A stretch of 64,000 bases of DNA from Rhodospirillum sp. (GTDB lineage Bacteria > Pseudomonadota > Alphaproteobacteria > Rhodospirillales > Rhodospirillaceae): assembly GCA_021741145.1 (NCBI GenBank), contig JAIOYK010000022.1:1-64000 (forward strand), in the 5' to 3' direction. Under the pieces are notes generated by a model. That model was not told where the DNA came from. It worked only from the letters and a program-made list of their open reading frames with translations, and made no database searches. Shown one piece after another: positions 33,131 through 41,518 of the stretch (position 1 is the first letter of the stretch; each line of letters opens with the position of its first letter). Position numbers and translations under genes: made by a program.

Positions 33131-34300
33131 ATGAAGATTCAACTGAAATCCACCGCCGCTATCGTGGCGCTGTCGTCCCTCGTGGCGCCGGCGGCCATGG
33201 CGGAAGAGACGATCAAGCTCGGTCTGTCCGTGCCGCTTTCGGGCGCGGCGGCGGTCTGGGGCAAGGGCGCCGAATTCATGTGCGAGACCGCCGCCGATGA
33301 AATCCGCGAGGATGGCGGTATCTCCGTGGGGGGAGAGACCTATAACTTCGCTTGTCTGCCCTATGACAATAAGTACAACGCCGCCGAGGGCACGAAGGTC
33401 GCGCAGGCGCTGCTCAACCGCGAAGGTGTGCGTTACATCGGCGGGAGCCTGGGGACCGCGCCCGTCAAGGCGCTGCAATCCCTGGCCGAACGCCAGGGCG
33501 TGCTGGTCTTCACCGTGGCCTGGGGGGCCAGCCTGAAGGGCACGGACCATCCGATGACCTTCACCCAGATGAATACCCCGGGAGAAATTCTTCCGGTGCT
33601 GCTTCGCTATGTGGCCGAGCGGCATCCGGACGCCAAGTCGGTGGCGATGCTCAATCCCAACGATGCCACTGGACAGGAGACCGAGGCGCTGGCCAGCAAG
33701 GTCTGGACCAAGAACAATGTCGATGTTCTCACAAGCGATTTCTATGAGCGCGGCACCACCGAGTTCCAGCCGATCGCCGCGCGTCTCGCCTCGATGAATC
33801 CGGCCATGATTGATCTGGGCGCCACGCCGCCGGCCGATGCCGGCGCCATTTTCAAGGAACTGGATGTCCTTGGATGGGATGGAGTGAAGATCGTCGAGGT
33901 TGGCACGGGAGCCGATGGACTGAAGGCCACGGGTGGAGCGGCCGCGGATGGCGTCTACATGGGCGCCGGTGTGACCTTTGACGGCGATACCGTCACCGAC
34001 CACCAGAAAGCGGTCAATACCCGTGCCAAGGAGCGGATCGGAGAATCCTTGAACGCGGTTCAGATCGGCTTCTATGACTCCCTCTATGCCTTGAAGGCGG
34101 CGATGGAGAAGGCCGACAGCATCGAACCCGAGGCCGTGGCCGACTCTTTGCCGCGGGTGACGTTCCGAACTTTCTATGGCGGAGAGATCGGCTTCTACGG
34201 GACGAATATCTATGGTCGAGACCAGCAGATGCGGTTGCCGATCATCGTGACCCAGGTCCGCGACGGTCAGCTGGAAGAAGTGGCGCGGCTGATTCCGTAG
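33131..34300 (+). CDS. Branched-chain-type ABC importer, periplasmic binding protein
   Basis: A 389-residue LivK-like receptor. The signal peptide (A-I-V-A-L-S-S-L-V-A-P-A-A-M-A) is followed by I-K-L-G-L-S-V-P-L-S-G-A-A near the mature start, as in Leu/Ile/Val-type receptors. Many relatives bind aromatic or other carboxylic acids rather than amino acids, and the surrounding acyl-CoA genes favour that here. The ATG at 33131 is preceded by AAGGAGGAAG. livH follows after 32 bases. Confidence 0.9.
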   Translation: MKIQLKSTAAIVALSSLVAPAAMAEETIKLGLSVPLSGAAAVWGKGAEFMCETAADEIREDGGISVGGETYNFACLPYDNKYNAAEGTKVAQALLNREGVRYIGGSLGTAPVKALQSLAERQGVLVFTVAWGASLKGTDHPMTFTQMNTPGEILPVLLRYVAERHPDAKSVAMLNPNDATGQETEALASKVWTKNNVDVLTSDFYERGTTEFQPIAARLASMNPAMIDLGATPPADAGAIFKELDVLGWDGVKIVEVGTGADGLKATGGAAADGVYMGAGVTFDGDTVTDHQKAVNTRAKERIGESLNAVQIGFYDSLYALKAAMEKADSIEPEAVADSLPRVTFRTFYGGEIGFYGTNIYGRDQQMRLPIIVTQVRDGQLEEVARLIP

Positions 34301-34332
34301 GTATTCGGGAACTTCAAAAAAAGATAATTGTC

Positions 34333-35208
34333 ATGCAACACGTCATACAACTCGGCGCGACCGCGTTGCAGATCGGCGCGGTTTACATTCTCTTCTCGCT
34401 TGGCCTCACGTTGATTTTCGGCGTGATGCGGATCGTCAACTTCGTACATGGGCATATCTTCGCGATAGCGGCTTTGGTGGTCGCCTCCCTATTGCCGAGA
34501 CTGGTCGAGGGCGGCTTTGCCGCCCCGACCGCCTATGTCCTCGCCTCGTTGGCGGGGATTGGAGCCGCGCTTGGTCTGGGGGCGTTGATTTACTTCTTCG
34601 GCTTCCGCCACTTCCAACGCGATCTTGTGGGGTCGTTCATCCTGTCGATCGGTTTCGTTCTGATGCTCGATGGGGTATTGTTGTCGCTCTTCGGTGGTTC
34701 CGTCCGCGGTGTACCGGAGATCTTTCCCGGGACGTTATCCGTCGCGGGTGCCCAGATCACGATGCAGCGGTTGTTTCTTTGCGCCGTCGCTTTCCTCATG
34801 GCGGCGATCCTCTATTGGGCGCTTGCCCATACCAAGCTTGGCAAGGCTCTGCGCGCGGTGGCTTACGACCACGAGGCGGCGATGATGGTCGGGGTGCCCT
34901 ATGGCCGGATCGCCTTTCTCGGCTTCCTGATCGCGTCCTTCCTGGCGGCGCTTGCCGGTGCCTTGCTGGCCCCCGTCACCATCGTCTCCCCGGTGATTGG
35001 TACCGACTACCTGATCAAGGGCTTCATCGCGGTGATCATCGGTGGCCTGGGCAGTGTCCCCGGCGCCATCCTGGGAAGCTTCTTCGTGGCCTGTATCGAA
35101 ACCGTTGGGGGGTACTATCTGGACTCCTCCTACGCCAGTATCGCCATCTTCACGCTGGTGATCGTGGTGCTGCTCTTCTGGCCCAAGGGAGTGCTCGGCC
35201 GTGGATAA
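34333..35208 (+). CDS. livH: Branched-chain-type ABC importer, permease LivH
   Basis: A 291-residue membrane protein with the LivH pattern: L-T-L-I-F-G-V-M-R-I-V-N-F-V-H-G near residue 28, A-Y-D-H-E-A-A-M-M-V-G-V coupling loop near 178 and I-I-G-G-L-G-S-V-P-G-A near 237. It forms half of the transmembrane channel with LivM. The ATG at 34333 has a poor ribosome site. It overlaps livM by eight bases. Confidence 0.92.
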   Translation: MQHVIQLGATALQIGAVYILFSLGLTLIFGVMRIVNFVHGHIFAIAALVVASLLPRLVEGGFAAPTAYVLASLAGIGAALGLGALIYFFGFRHFQRDLVGSFILSIGFVLMLDGVLLSLFGGSVRGVPEIFPGTLSVAGAQITMQRLFLCAVAFLMAAILYWALAHTKLGKALRAVAYDHEAAMMVGVPYGRIAFLGFLIASFLAALAGALLAPVTIVSPVIGTDYLIKGFIAVIIGGLGSVPGAILGSFFVACIETVGGYYLDSSYASIAIFTLVIVVLLFWPKGVLGRG

Positions 35209-36151
35209 CAAACGGAAAACGGTACTCCATTGGGGGCTCGGTGGCGGGGCGGCGATTCTCCTGTCGCTGGTCCTGACCGACCCCTACCTGCGCAGCGTCC
35301 TGACCCTCATGGCCATAAGCGCCTTGCTGGCGGCCAGCCTGCGGTTCGTCATGCTGATGGGAGAGCTCAACTTCGCCCTTGCGGCCTTCGCCGGTCTGGG
35401 CGCCTATGCCGCGGGCTACATGAACACGGCACTGTCCGTGCCGTTCGTCCTCGCCCTGCCGCTCGCCGGCCTTTTCACGGCGGTGGCGAGCGCCCTTTTC
35501 GGCGCGATCACGCTGCGCGCGAAGGGACCCTATTTTCTGCTGATCGGCTTCACTTTCACCGAGGCGGTTCGGGTCGTTTACTCCAAGATTCCGGCGCTTG
35601 GCGGCACTTCGGGGATGATCGGGATTTATCCGCCCCTCTCCCTGGACGACTGGATGGCGGGTATCGTCGTGGCGACGAGCGTCATTCTCCTGTTGGGTCT
35701 GTTTGCCGCCGAGCGGTCCGACTTCGGGCGAATACTGCTGGCCATCCGCGAAAACGAAAACGTCGCCCGGAGCGTTGGGGTGAACACCTATCTGTGCAAG
35801 GTGATCGCGATGTCCTGCGCCTGTTTCGTGGCTGGCGTGGCGGGCGGCCTGCACGCCTTCGTCAACACCGTCATCAGTCCCGGGGATTTCAGTTACCTGC
35901 TGGCGGCCTTCGCGCTGGCCTATGTGAAGGTCGGGGGCGAGAACTATTTCCTTGGCCCCATTGTCGGCGCTGTCGTTCTGGTCGCCCTGTCGCACTACGC
36001 GATCGGACTGGGAGGCAGCGAGCATTTCCTCTATGGCGGAGCGATCATCGTCGCTGTCCTGCTGATGCCCAGCGGTATTCTTGGTGCCTTCGGAAAGGTC
36101 GGACCGCGGAGCGTGGAGACCAAGGTGAGGGCGGCTCGTCATGCGGTCTGA
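35201..36151 (+). CDS. livM: Branched-chain-type ABC importer, permease LivM
   Basis: A 316-residue membrane protein with LivM features: the stretch L-M-G-E-L-N-F-A-L-A-A-F-A-G-L-G-A-Y-A near residue 50, the coupling loop I-R-E-N-E-N-V-A-R-S-V-G-V near 185 and the late G-G-S-E-H-F-L-Y-G-G. It starts at a GTG inside the end of livH and its own end overlaps livG, so the four transporter genes are tightly coupled. Confidence 0.9.
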   Translation: MDNKRKTVLHWGLGGGAAILLSLVLTDPYLRSVLTLMAISALLAASLRFVMLMGELNFALAAFAGLGAYAAGYMNTALSVPFVLALPLAGLFTAVASALFGAITLRAKGPYFLLIGFTFTEAVRVVYSKIPALGGTSGMIGIYPPLSLDDWMAGIVVATSVILLLGLFAAERSDFGRILLAIRENENVARSVGVNTYLCKVIAMSCACFVAGVAGGLHAFVNTVISPGDFSYLLAAFALAYVKVGGENYFLGPIVGAVVLVALSHYAIGLGGSEHFLYGGAIIVAVLLMPSGILGAFGKVGPRSVETKVRAARHAV

Positions 36152-36878
36152 GACATCCCCCTTGCTCAAGGTCGAGGGGCTTTGCCGGAATTTCGGTGGG
36201 CTCATGGCGGTGGATACGCTCGACTTCGATGTCCACGCCGGTGAGATCTTCGGCCTGATCGGCCCGAACGGGGCCGGGAAGAGCACCACCTTCAACGTCA
36301 TCAGCGGTTTTCTTCCTCCGAGCGGTGGTTCCGTCCGGTTCCGGGGAGAGGTTCTGCCCGGTGGCAAGGCGGCGGCGGCCAGCAGGGCGGGCCTCGTCCG
36401 CACCTTCCAGCACGGCAGCTACGTCCGGAGCATGAGCGTGGGCGACAACATCCGTCTCGGCACGGTGTCGGGAACGCCCCGTCCGGAGCGGGCGGGACGG
36501 GTACGGGAGGTGGCCGCGCTTCTAGGACTGTCCGACAAACTGGGGGAAACGGCGGGCACGCTTCCGCATGGCCTCCAACGCCTTGTCAGCATCGCCATCG
36601 CCATCGCCGCGCAACCGAAGCTGCTGTGTCTCGACGAGCCGCTGACTGGTCTCAACGAGACCGAGGTCGGGACGGTCCTGAAGGTCCTGGACGGGTACCG
36701 GCGGGCCGGTGACCGAGCCATTCTTCTGGTCGAGCACAACATGAAAGCGGTGATGACGGTTTGTGACCGCATTCTTGTCCTGCATCACGGAACCTTCCTC
36801 GCCACCGGCACGCCGACGGAAATCCGAGGCAACGACGACGTCATTCACGCCTATCTGGGGCAGGCCCATGCCAAATGA
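36141..36878 (+). CDS. livG: Branched-chain-type ABC importer, ATPase LivG
   Basis: A 245-residue ABC ATPase. Walker A is G-P-N-G-A-G-K-S-T-T, the Q-loop region carries R-T-F-Q-H-G-S, and Walker B is L-C-L-D-E-P-L. The signature is degenerate, L-P-H-G-L-Q-R-L, where L-S-Y-G-x-Q-R is usual. The long insertion between Walker A and signature found in LivG is present. It pairs with LivF to drive uptake and overlaps both neighbours by about ten bases. Confidence 0.92.
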   Translation: MRSETSPLLKVEGLCRNFGGLMAVDTLDFDVHAGEIFGLIGPNGAGKSTTFNVISGFLPPSGGSVRFRGEVLPGGKAAAASRAGLVRTFQHGSYVRSMSVGDNIRLGTVSGTPRPERAGRVREVAALLGLSDKLGETAGTLPHGLQRLVSIAIAIAAQPKLLCLDEPLTGLNETEVGTVLKVLDGYRRAGDRAILLVEHNMKAVMTVCDRILVLHHGTFLATGTPTEIRGNDDVIHAYLGQAHAK

Positions 36879-37590
36879 TACACCGACGCTCTCCATCACG
36901 GGCATACACGCGGGCTATGGCGCGGTTCCGGTTCTCAAGGACGTGGCCATCACGGTCGAAAGGGGCAGCGTCGTCACCCTGGTTGGTGTCAACGGCGCGG
37001 GGAAGTCCACGCTGATCAAGGTGATCGGGGGCCTCGTCCGGCCAAGCGCCGGGACCATCCACTTCAATGGCGCCGACTGCACGCGACGGCGGCCCGACGA
37101 GATGGTGCGGGCGGGGTTGGGGATCGTGCCGGAAGGACGTCGGCTCTTCGGCGAGATGTCCCTACGCGAGAACCTTGAGTTGGGCGCCTACGCCCGGACC
37201 GACAGGCATGCGATCGCCGAGGATTTCGAGCGCGTGCTTACGCTGTTCCCGGAACTGAGAAGCCGACTCTCCACGCCCGCGGGATCGTTCAGCGGTGGCC
37301 AGCAACAGATGGTGGCGATCGCCCGTGCCCTCATGGGGGCCCCGAAGCTTCTGCTTCTCGATGAACCGACCATCGGGCTGGCCCCGGTTGTCGTCGACCG
37401 GGTGGCGGCGCTGATCGGCGAGATATCGGCCCTTGGTGTCGATATCCTGTTGGTCGAGCAGAATGCCGAGGTCGCCCTTTCCATCGCCGACTACGGCTAC
37501 GTCCTGGAGACGGGCCGCGTGGTCATGGCCGACCGCGCGAACGTCCTGCTGGAAAATCCCCAAGTGAAGCAGGCCTATCTTGGAGTCTGA
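36868..37590 (+). CDS. livF: Branched-chain-type ABC importer, ATPase LivF
   Basis: A 240-residue ABC ATPase. Walker A is G-V-N-G-A-G-K-S-T-L, the signature F-S-G-G-Q-Q-Q-M and Walker B L-L-L-D-E-P-T-I-G-L. LivF-specific P-E-G-R-R-L-F-G-E-M-S is clear. The ATG at 36868 lies inside the end of livG; a longer frame upstream would duplicate livG sequence. The acyl-CoA synthetase gene starts two bases after its stop. Confidence 0.92.
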   Translation: MPNDTPTLSITGIHAGYGAVPVLKDVAITVERGSVVTLVGVNGAGKSTLIKVIGGLVRPSAGTIHFNGADCTRRRPDEMVRAGLGIVPEGRRLFGEMSLRENLELGAYARTDRHAIAEDFERVLTLFPELRSRLSTPAGSFSGGQQQMVAIARALMGAPKLLLLDEPTIGLAPVVVDRVAALIGEISALGVDILLVEQNAEVALSIADYGYVLETGRVVMADRANVLLENPQVKQAYLGV

Positions 37591-37591
37591 T

Positions 37592-39538
37592 GTGACCAAA
37601 ACGCGATCGACCTGGAACCCCAGCCAAACCATTATCGACACCGCCCGGGTAACCCACCTCGCCCAGACTCTGGGATGCGCGAATTTCGAGGATCTTCGGA
37701 CCCTGTCGCTGTCTGATCCAGCGCGCTACTGGGAGGCGGTGACCACGTTCTGCGGCATCCATTGGCGGGTGCGACCCAAGGAATACGTGGATCTGTCACG
37801 GGGGCGTGAATTCCCCCAGTGGTTTCCCGGTGGGCGCTTGAACTGGACCGATACGCTGCTCGGCCATGCCGAAACCGGGCCGGATCGCCCGGCGGTGACC
37901 GGCGTCACGGAAAGCGGCGCCGTGGAAACCCTGACCTACGGGACATTGCGGGACCGGGTGCGCCGTTTCGCCGGTGGCCTCAAGGCCCAGGGGATCGGGC
38001 GGGGAGACCGGGTCGGGCTGCTGATGGAAAATGGTGTCGCCGCGACCACGACCTTCCTCGCCGTCAGCTATATCGGGGCCATAGCGGTGCCCCTGTTCAG
38101 CGGGTTCGGCGCCGACGCCATCCTGGCCCGCCTGTCGTCCTGCGATGCCACGGTGCTGATCGTCACCACGGGGTTCGAGCGGCGCGGCAAATTCGTCTCC
38201 ACACGGGAGACGATCGAGAGTGTCCGCGCCAGGCTCGGCCCCGCCGTTCGAGTTGTCGCGCGCGTTTCTCCCGCCGGTCCCCCCGAACCGTGGTCCGACG
38301 TCGTGGACTGGGGAGATCTCGCGCGGGCGGATCCGTTGCCCGATGCCGAGGTGATGGAGACGTCCGATCCGTTCATGCTGATCTATACCTCGGGCACGAC
38401 CGGCAAGCCCAAGGGGACGGTCCATACCCATGGTGGGTTTCCCATCAAGATCGCCCACGACGCGGCGGTGCATTTCAATGTCTCCCGGGAGTCCGTTTAC
38501 TGCTGGCCCGCGGACATGGGGTGGATCGCCGGTGCCCTTGTGCTGACCGCCGCGTTGAGTCCGGGCGCCCACCTTGTCTGCTACGACGGGGCACCGGACT
38601 TTCCCGATTGGGGCCGGTTGCCACGGCTGATCGAGGAGCATGGGATCACCCATTTCGGCTCCGCCCCGACCCTGATCCGGGGGCTCGCGGCCAACATGTC
38701 CGACGGCGCACTGGCGGATATGTCCGCCGTTCGATTGCTGATCACCGCCGGTGAGAGCATCGCGCCCGAACATTTTACCTGGTTCCAGGAGCATATCGGT
38801 CCGGGAAACACCCCCGTCATCAACTACACGGGCGGGTCCGAGGCGTCGGGAGCCCTTCTGTCGAGCGTGGTTGTCCGGCCGATCCCGTCGGGTGCCTTCA
38901 ATACGGTCTCGCCGGGCATCGCCGCGGACATCGTGAACGCCGAGGGGCGGTCGGTGACGGGAGAGGTTGGCGAACTCGCCATCCGCGACCCATTCGTCGG
39001 CATGACTCAAGGTTTCTGGCGGGATGACGAACGATACCTTGAAACCTATTGGCGGACGATCCCGGGCCTTTGGGTTCACGGTGATTTGGCCATCCGCGAC
39101 GCCGACGGGACATTTGTCCTGGTCGGTCGGTCCGACGACACAATCAAGGTCGCGGGCAAGCGGGTGGGGCCGGCGGAGGTCGAGGAGATCGTCGTGGAAA
39201 TCGAAGGCGTGAACGAGGTCGCCGTCATCGGGGTCGAGGATCCCCAGAAGGGGCAGGCCATCGCCGTCTTCCTGACCGCGAAGGGTTGCGACTCAGAGGC
39301 CCTCGTCGCCGAGGTTGGTCGACGCATTCGCGAACGGTTGGGAAAGCCCTTTTCGCCGAAGGCGATCCATCTGGTCGAGGATCTTCCCAAGACCCGCAGT
39401 TCGAAGGTCATGCGGCGGGTCATCCGTTCGGTCTATTCCGGACAACCGGCTGGCGATCTGTCGTCCCTGGTGAATCCCGATGCGATTGACGCCATCAGGC
39501 GGGCTCTGACCGACAAACAGGACTTTCAGGGAGAGTGA
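37592..39538 (+). CDS. AMP-forming acyl-CoA synthetase (acetoacetyl/propionyl-CoA synthetase-like)
   Basis: A 648-residue adenylate-forming ligase. The P-loop is Y-T-S-G-T-T-G-K-P-K-G-T near residue 270, then W-P-A-D-M-G-W and the adenylation G-G-S-E-A-S-G. The C-terminal G-R-S-D-D-T-I-K-V-A-G-K-R and the acylation lysine in R-S-S-K-V-M-R-R are both present. An acetyl-CoA synthetase N-terminal domain (Y-W-E-A-V near residue 50) is included. It would activate the acid imported by the Liv system. A GTG start at 37592 is chosen with GGAG seven bases upstream; a TTG at 37580 is also possible. Confidence 0.9.
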   Translation: MTKTRSTWNPSQTIIDTARVTHLAQTLGCANFEDLRTLSLSDPARYWEAVTTFCGIHWRVRPKEYVDLSRGREFPQWFPGGRLNWTDTLLGHAETGPDRPAVTGVTESGAVETLTYGTLRDRVRRFAGGLKAQGIGRGDRVGLLMENGVAATTTFLAVSYIGAIAVPLFSGFGADAILARLSSCDATVLIVTTGFERRGKFVSTRETIESVRARLGPAVRVVARVSPAGPPEPWSDVVDWGDLARADPLPDAEVMETSDPFMLIYTSGTTGKPKGTVHTHGGFPIKIAHDAAVHFNVSRESVYCWPADMGWIAGALVLTAALSPGAHLVCYDGAPDFPDWGRLPRLIEEHGITHFGSAPTLIRGLAANMSDGALADMSAVRLLITAGESIAPEHFTWFQEHIGPGNTPVINYTGGSEASGALLSSVVVRPIPSGAFNTVSPGIAADIVNAEGRSVTGEVGELAIRDPFVGMTQGFWRDDERYLETYWRTIPGLWVHGDLAIRDADGTFVLVGRSDDTIKVAGKRVGPAEVEEIVVEIEGVNEVAVIGVEDPQKGQAIAVFLTAKGCDSEALVAEVGRRIRERLGKPFSPKAIHLVEDLPKTRSSKVMRRVIRSVYSGQPAGDLSSLVNPDAIDAIRRALTDKQDFQGE

Positions 39539-39542
39539 CGCA

Positions 39543-40328
39543 ATGGATTTGATGTTGAAAGGGCGCAAGGTCCTCATCACCGGTGCCTCCCAGGGCATCG
39601 GCGAGGGGTTGGCCGAGGTCTTCGCGGAGGAGGGCGCCGACCTTCGGCTCGTGGCCCGGCGGGTGGACCGCATGGAAGTCCTGGCCGAGCGCCTGCGCGC
39701 GACGTTCGGGGTGGATGTGGTGGTGGCGGGTGCCGATCTCACCCACCCGGATGCCGCCGCGGGCATCGTCGAGTGTGTCGGCGACGTCGATATCCTGGTC
39801 AACAACGCGGGGGCCATCCCGGCCGGTGACCTGTGGCGGGTCGACGCCGAGGCCTGGCGGCGGGGGTGGGACGTCAAGGTCATGGGCTATATCGACATGA
39901 CCCGGATCTATTACGCGCGGATGAAAGCCCAGGGGCACGGGGTCATCCTCAACAACATTGGCAATGGTGGCGAGAATTTCGACGCCCGGTATATCGCGGG
40001 AAGCACCGGCAACGCGGCGCTCATGGCCTTCACCCGCGCCATCGGCGGGGTGAGCCTCGACGACAACATCCGTGTGATCGGCGTCAACCCGGGACCCGTG
40101 GCGACGGACCGCATTCTCAAGGTTCTCAGGATGCGGGCGAAGGAACAATTCGGCGACGAGGACCGCCACGGAGAGTTGGTCGCCGGATACCCCCTTGGCC
40201 GGGTGGCCGAGGTGCGCGAGATCGCCGACCTCTTCGCGTTCCTCGCCTCGCCGCGGTCCGGCTACACCTCCGGGACGATCATCACCGTGGACGGCGGTAT
40301 CACCTCGCGGCGGTCGATCGGTGGATAG
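39543..40328 (+). CDS. Atypical SDR lacking the catalytic Y-x-x-x-K lysine
   Basis: A 261-residue SDR-fold protein. The cofactor motif I-T-G-A-S-Q-G-I-G-E-G and N-N-A-G-A-I-P are normal. At the active site the sequence reads R-Y-I-A-G-S-T-G-N-A-A-L, so Tyr150 is kept but the lysine four residues on is Ser154. The C-terminal G-T-I-I-T-V-D-G-G is typical. Either it uses a modified mechanism or binds cofactor for another purpose. It follows the acyl-CoA synthetase gene after four bases and resembles the SDR at 56378-57160, which shares N-A-A-L-x-x-F-T. Confidence 0.8.
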   Translation: MDLMLKGRKVLITGASQGIGEGLAEVFAEEGADLRLVARRVDRMEVLAERLRATFGVDVVVAGADLTHPDAAAGIVECVGDVDILVNNAGAIPAGDLWRVDAEAWRRGWDVKVMGYIDMTRIYYARMKAQGHGVILNNIGNGGENFDARYIAGSTGNAALMAFTRAIGGVSLDDNIRVIGVNPGPVATDRILKVLRMRAKEQFGDEDRHGELVAGYPLGRVAEVREIADLFAFLASPRSGYTSGTIITVDGGITSRRSIGG

Positions 40329-40338
40329 GAGAAAGATC

Positions 40339-41145
40339 ATGCAAGGTTACCAGGACTTCGATGCCTTCGCGCTGGACCGGCCGACCGATGGCGTCCTGCG
40401 CGTCACCCTGAATAAACCGGATCGGCTGAACGCCCTCGATGAAACGGGACATCGGCAATTGGCCGACATCTGGCGGGTGATCGGACGGGACGAGGAGACC
40501 CGCGCCGTGCTGTTGAGGGCCGAGGGCCGGGCGTTTTCCGCCGGTGGGGACTTCTCGGTCGTCGAGGACCTCGTGGCCAATCCCGCCGCGCGGGCGCGGA
40601 TGTGGCGGGAAGCCAGGGATCTGGTTTTCGGGTTGGTGGACTGTCCGAAGCCCGTGGTTTCGGCGATCAACGGCTCGGCGGTTGGCGCCGGGCTGGCCGC
40701 GGCCTTGCTCGCCGATATTCCCGTCGCCGCGCGGTCCGCCAAACTGGTCGATGGTCATGTCCGGCTTGGCGTCGCCGCCGGGGACCATGCCGCGATCATC
40801 TGGCCGCTGCTCTGCGGCATGGCCAAGGCCAAGTATCACCTTTTGCTGAACGAGCCGGTGACGGGCGAGGAGGCTGAACGAATAGGCCTGGTCGCGCGGG
40901 TCGTGGACGACGGGGCGCTCGAGGACGAAACCATGGCGATCGCCGCCAGACTCGCGGCCGGGTCGCCGTCCGCCCTGCAATGGACCAAACACGCGCTCAA
41001 CAACTGGCTGCGCCTGGCGGGTCCGAGTTTCGACGCCTCCCTGGCGCTGGAGATGCTGGGGTTCGCTGGAGAGGACGTCGCCGAAGGTCTGCGGTCGCTG
41101 CGTGAACGGCGCGATCCGGCCTTTTCCAAGAAATCGAGTATTTGA
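40339..41145 (+). CDS. Crotonase-fold protein without the catalytic glutamates
   Basis: A 268-residue enoyl-CoA hydratase/isomerase family member (L-N-K-P-D-R-L-N-A-L, F-S-A-G-G-D oxyanion loop). The two glutamates used for hydration are missing: G-A-G-L-A-A-A stands where G-G-G-x-E is usual and V-D-G-H-V-R-L-G where x-P-E-x-x-L-G is usual. A conserved histidine and the A-A-G-D-H-A segment may replace them. It probably performs another crotonase reaction, such as isomerisation, decarboxylation or C-C hydrolysis, on a CoA thioester. The ATG at 40339 follows AGGAGAAAGATC. Confidence 0.82.
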   Translation: MQGYQDFDAFALDRPTDGVLRVTLNKPDRLNALDETGHRQLADIWRVIGRDEETRAVLLRAEGRAFSAGGDFSVVEDLVANPAARARMWREARDLVFGLVDCPKPVVSAINGSAVGAGLAAALLADIPVAARSAKLVDGHVRLGVAAGDHAAIIWPLLCGMAKAKYHLLLNEPVTGEEAERIGLVARVVDDGALEDETMAIAARLAAGSPSALQWTKHALNNWLRLAGPSFDASLALEMLGFAGEDVAEGLRSLRERRDPAFSKKSSI

Positions 41146-41154
41146 GGACAAGAG

Positions 41155-41517
41155 ATGGAACAAGGACCGGAAGCACAATATTTTTCCTTCCTGGCGCGGG
41201 GAAATCACCGTATCCAGCGATGTGATGCATGCGGCGAAGCGGTCTTCTATCCGCGTCTTTACTGCCCGAAATGTGGGGGCGGGCTGTCCTGGATCACGCC
41301 GGTGGGCACGGGCGTGGTCTATTCGGCGACGACGGTTCGGCGCAAGCCCGAACAGGGGGGCGACTACTCCATCGCGCTTGTCGATCTGACCGAGGGCGCG
41401 CGCCTGATGACCCGAATCGTCGACATCCCGTCGGAGGATGTGAGGATCGGCATGCCGGTCCGGTTCGCCGGCGTCGGTCCCGATACCAGGACCGTCCTCT
41501 ATCGGCCGGAGGCGTGA
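41155..41517 (+). CDS. DUF35 zinc-ribbon/OB-fold acyl-CoA-binding protein
   Basis: A 120-residue protein with a rubredoxin-like zinc ribbon, R-C-D-A-C-G then Y-C-P-K-C-G, and a following OB-fold strand region (V-G-T-G-V-V-Y-S-A-T-T-V-R). DUF35 proteins act as partners of thiolase-fold proteins; in ChsH2 the DUF35 domain docks to the aldolase Ltp2. The thiolase-like gene begins one base after its stop, so the two very probably form a complex. Confidence 0.87.
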   Translation: MEQGPEAQYFSFLARGNHRIQRCDACGEAVFYPRLYCPKCGGGLSWITPVGTGVVYSATTVRRKPEQGGDYSIALVDLTEGARLMTRIVDIPSEDVRIGMPVRFAGVGPDTRTVLYRPEA

Positions 41518-41518
41518 G

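Noticed and set aside
40339-41145. Annotation as a normal enoyl-CoA hydratase
   Set aside because: Neither catalytic glutamate is present, so hydratase activity should not be assumed despite the fold.
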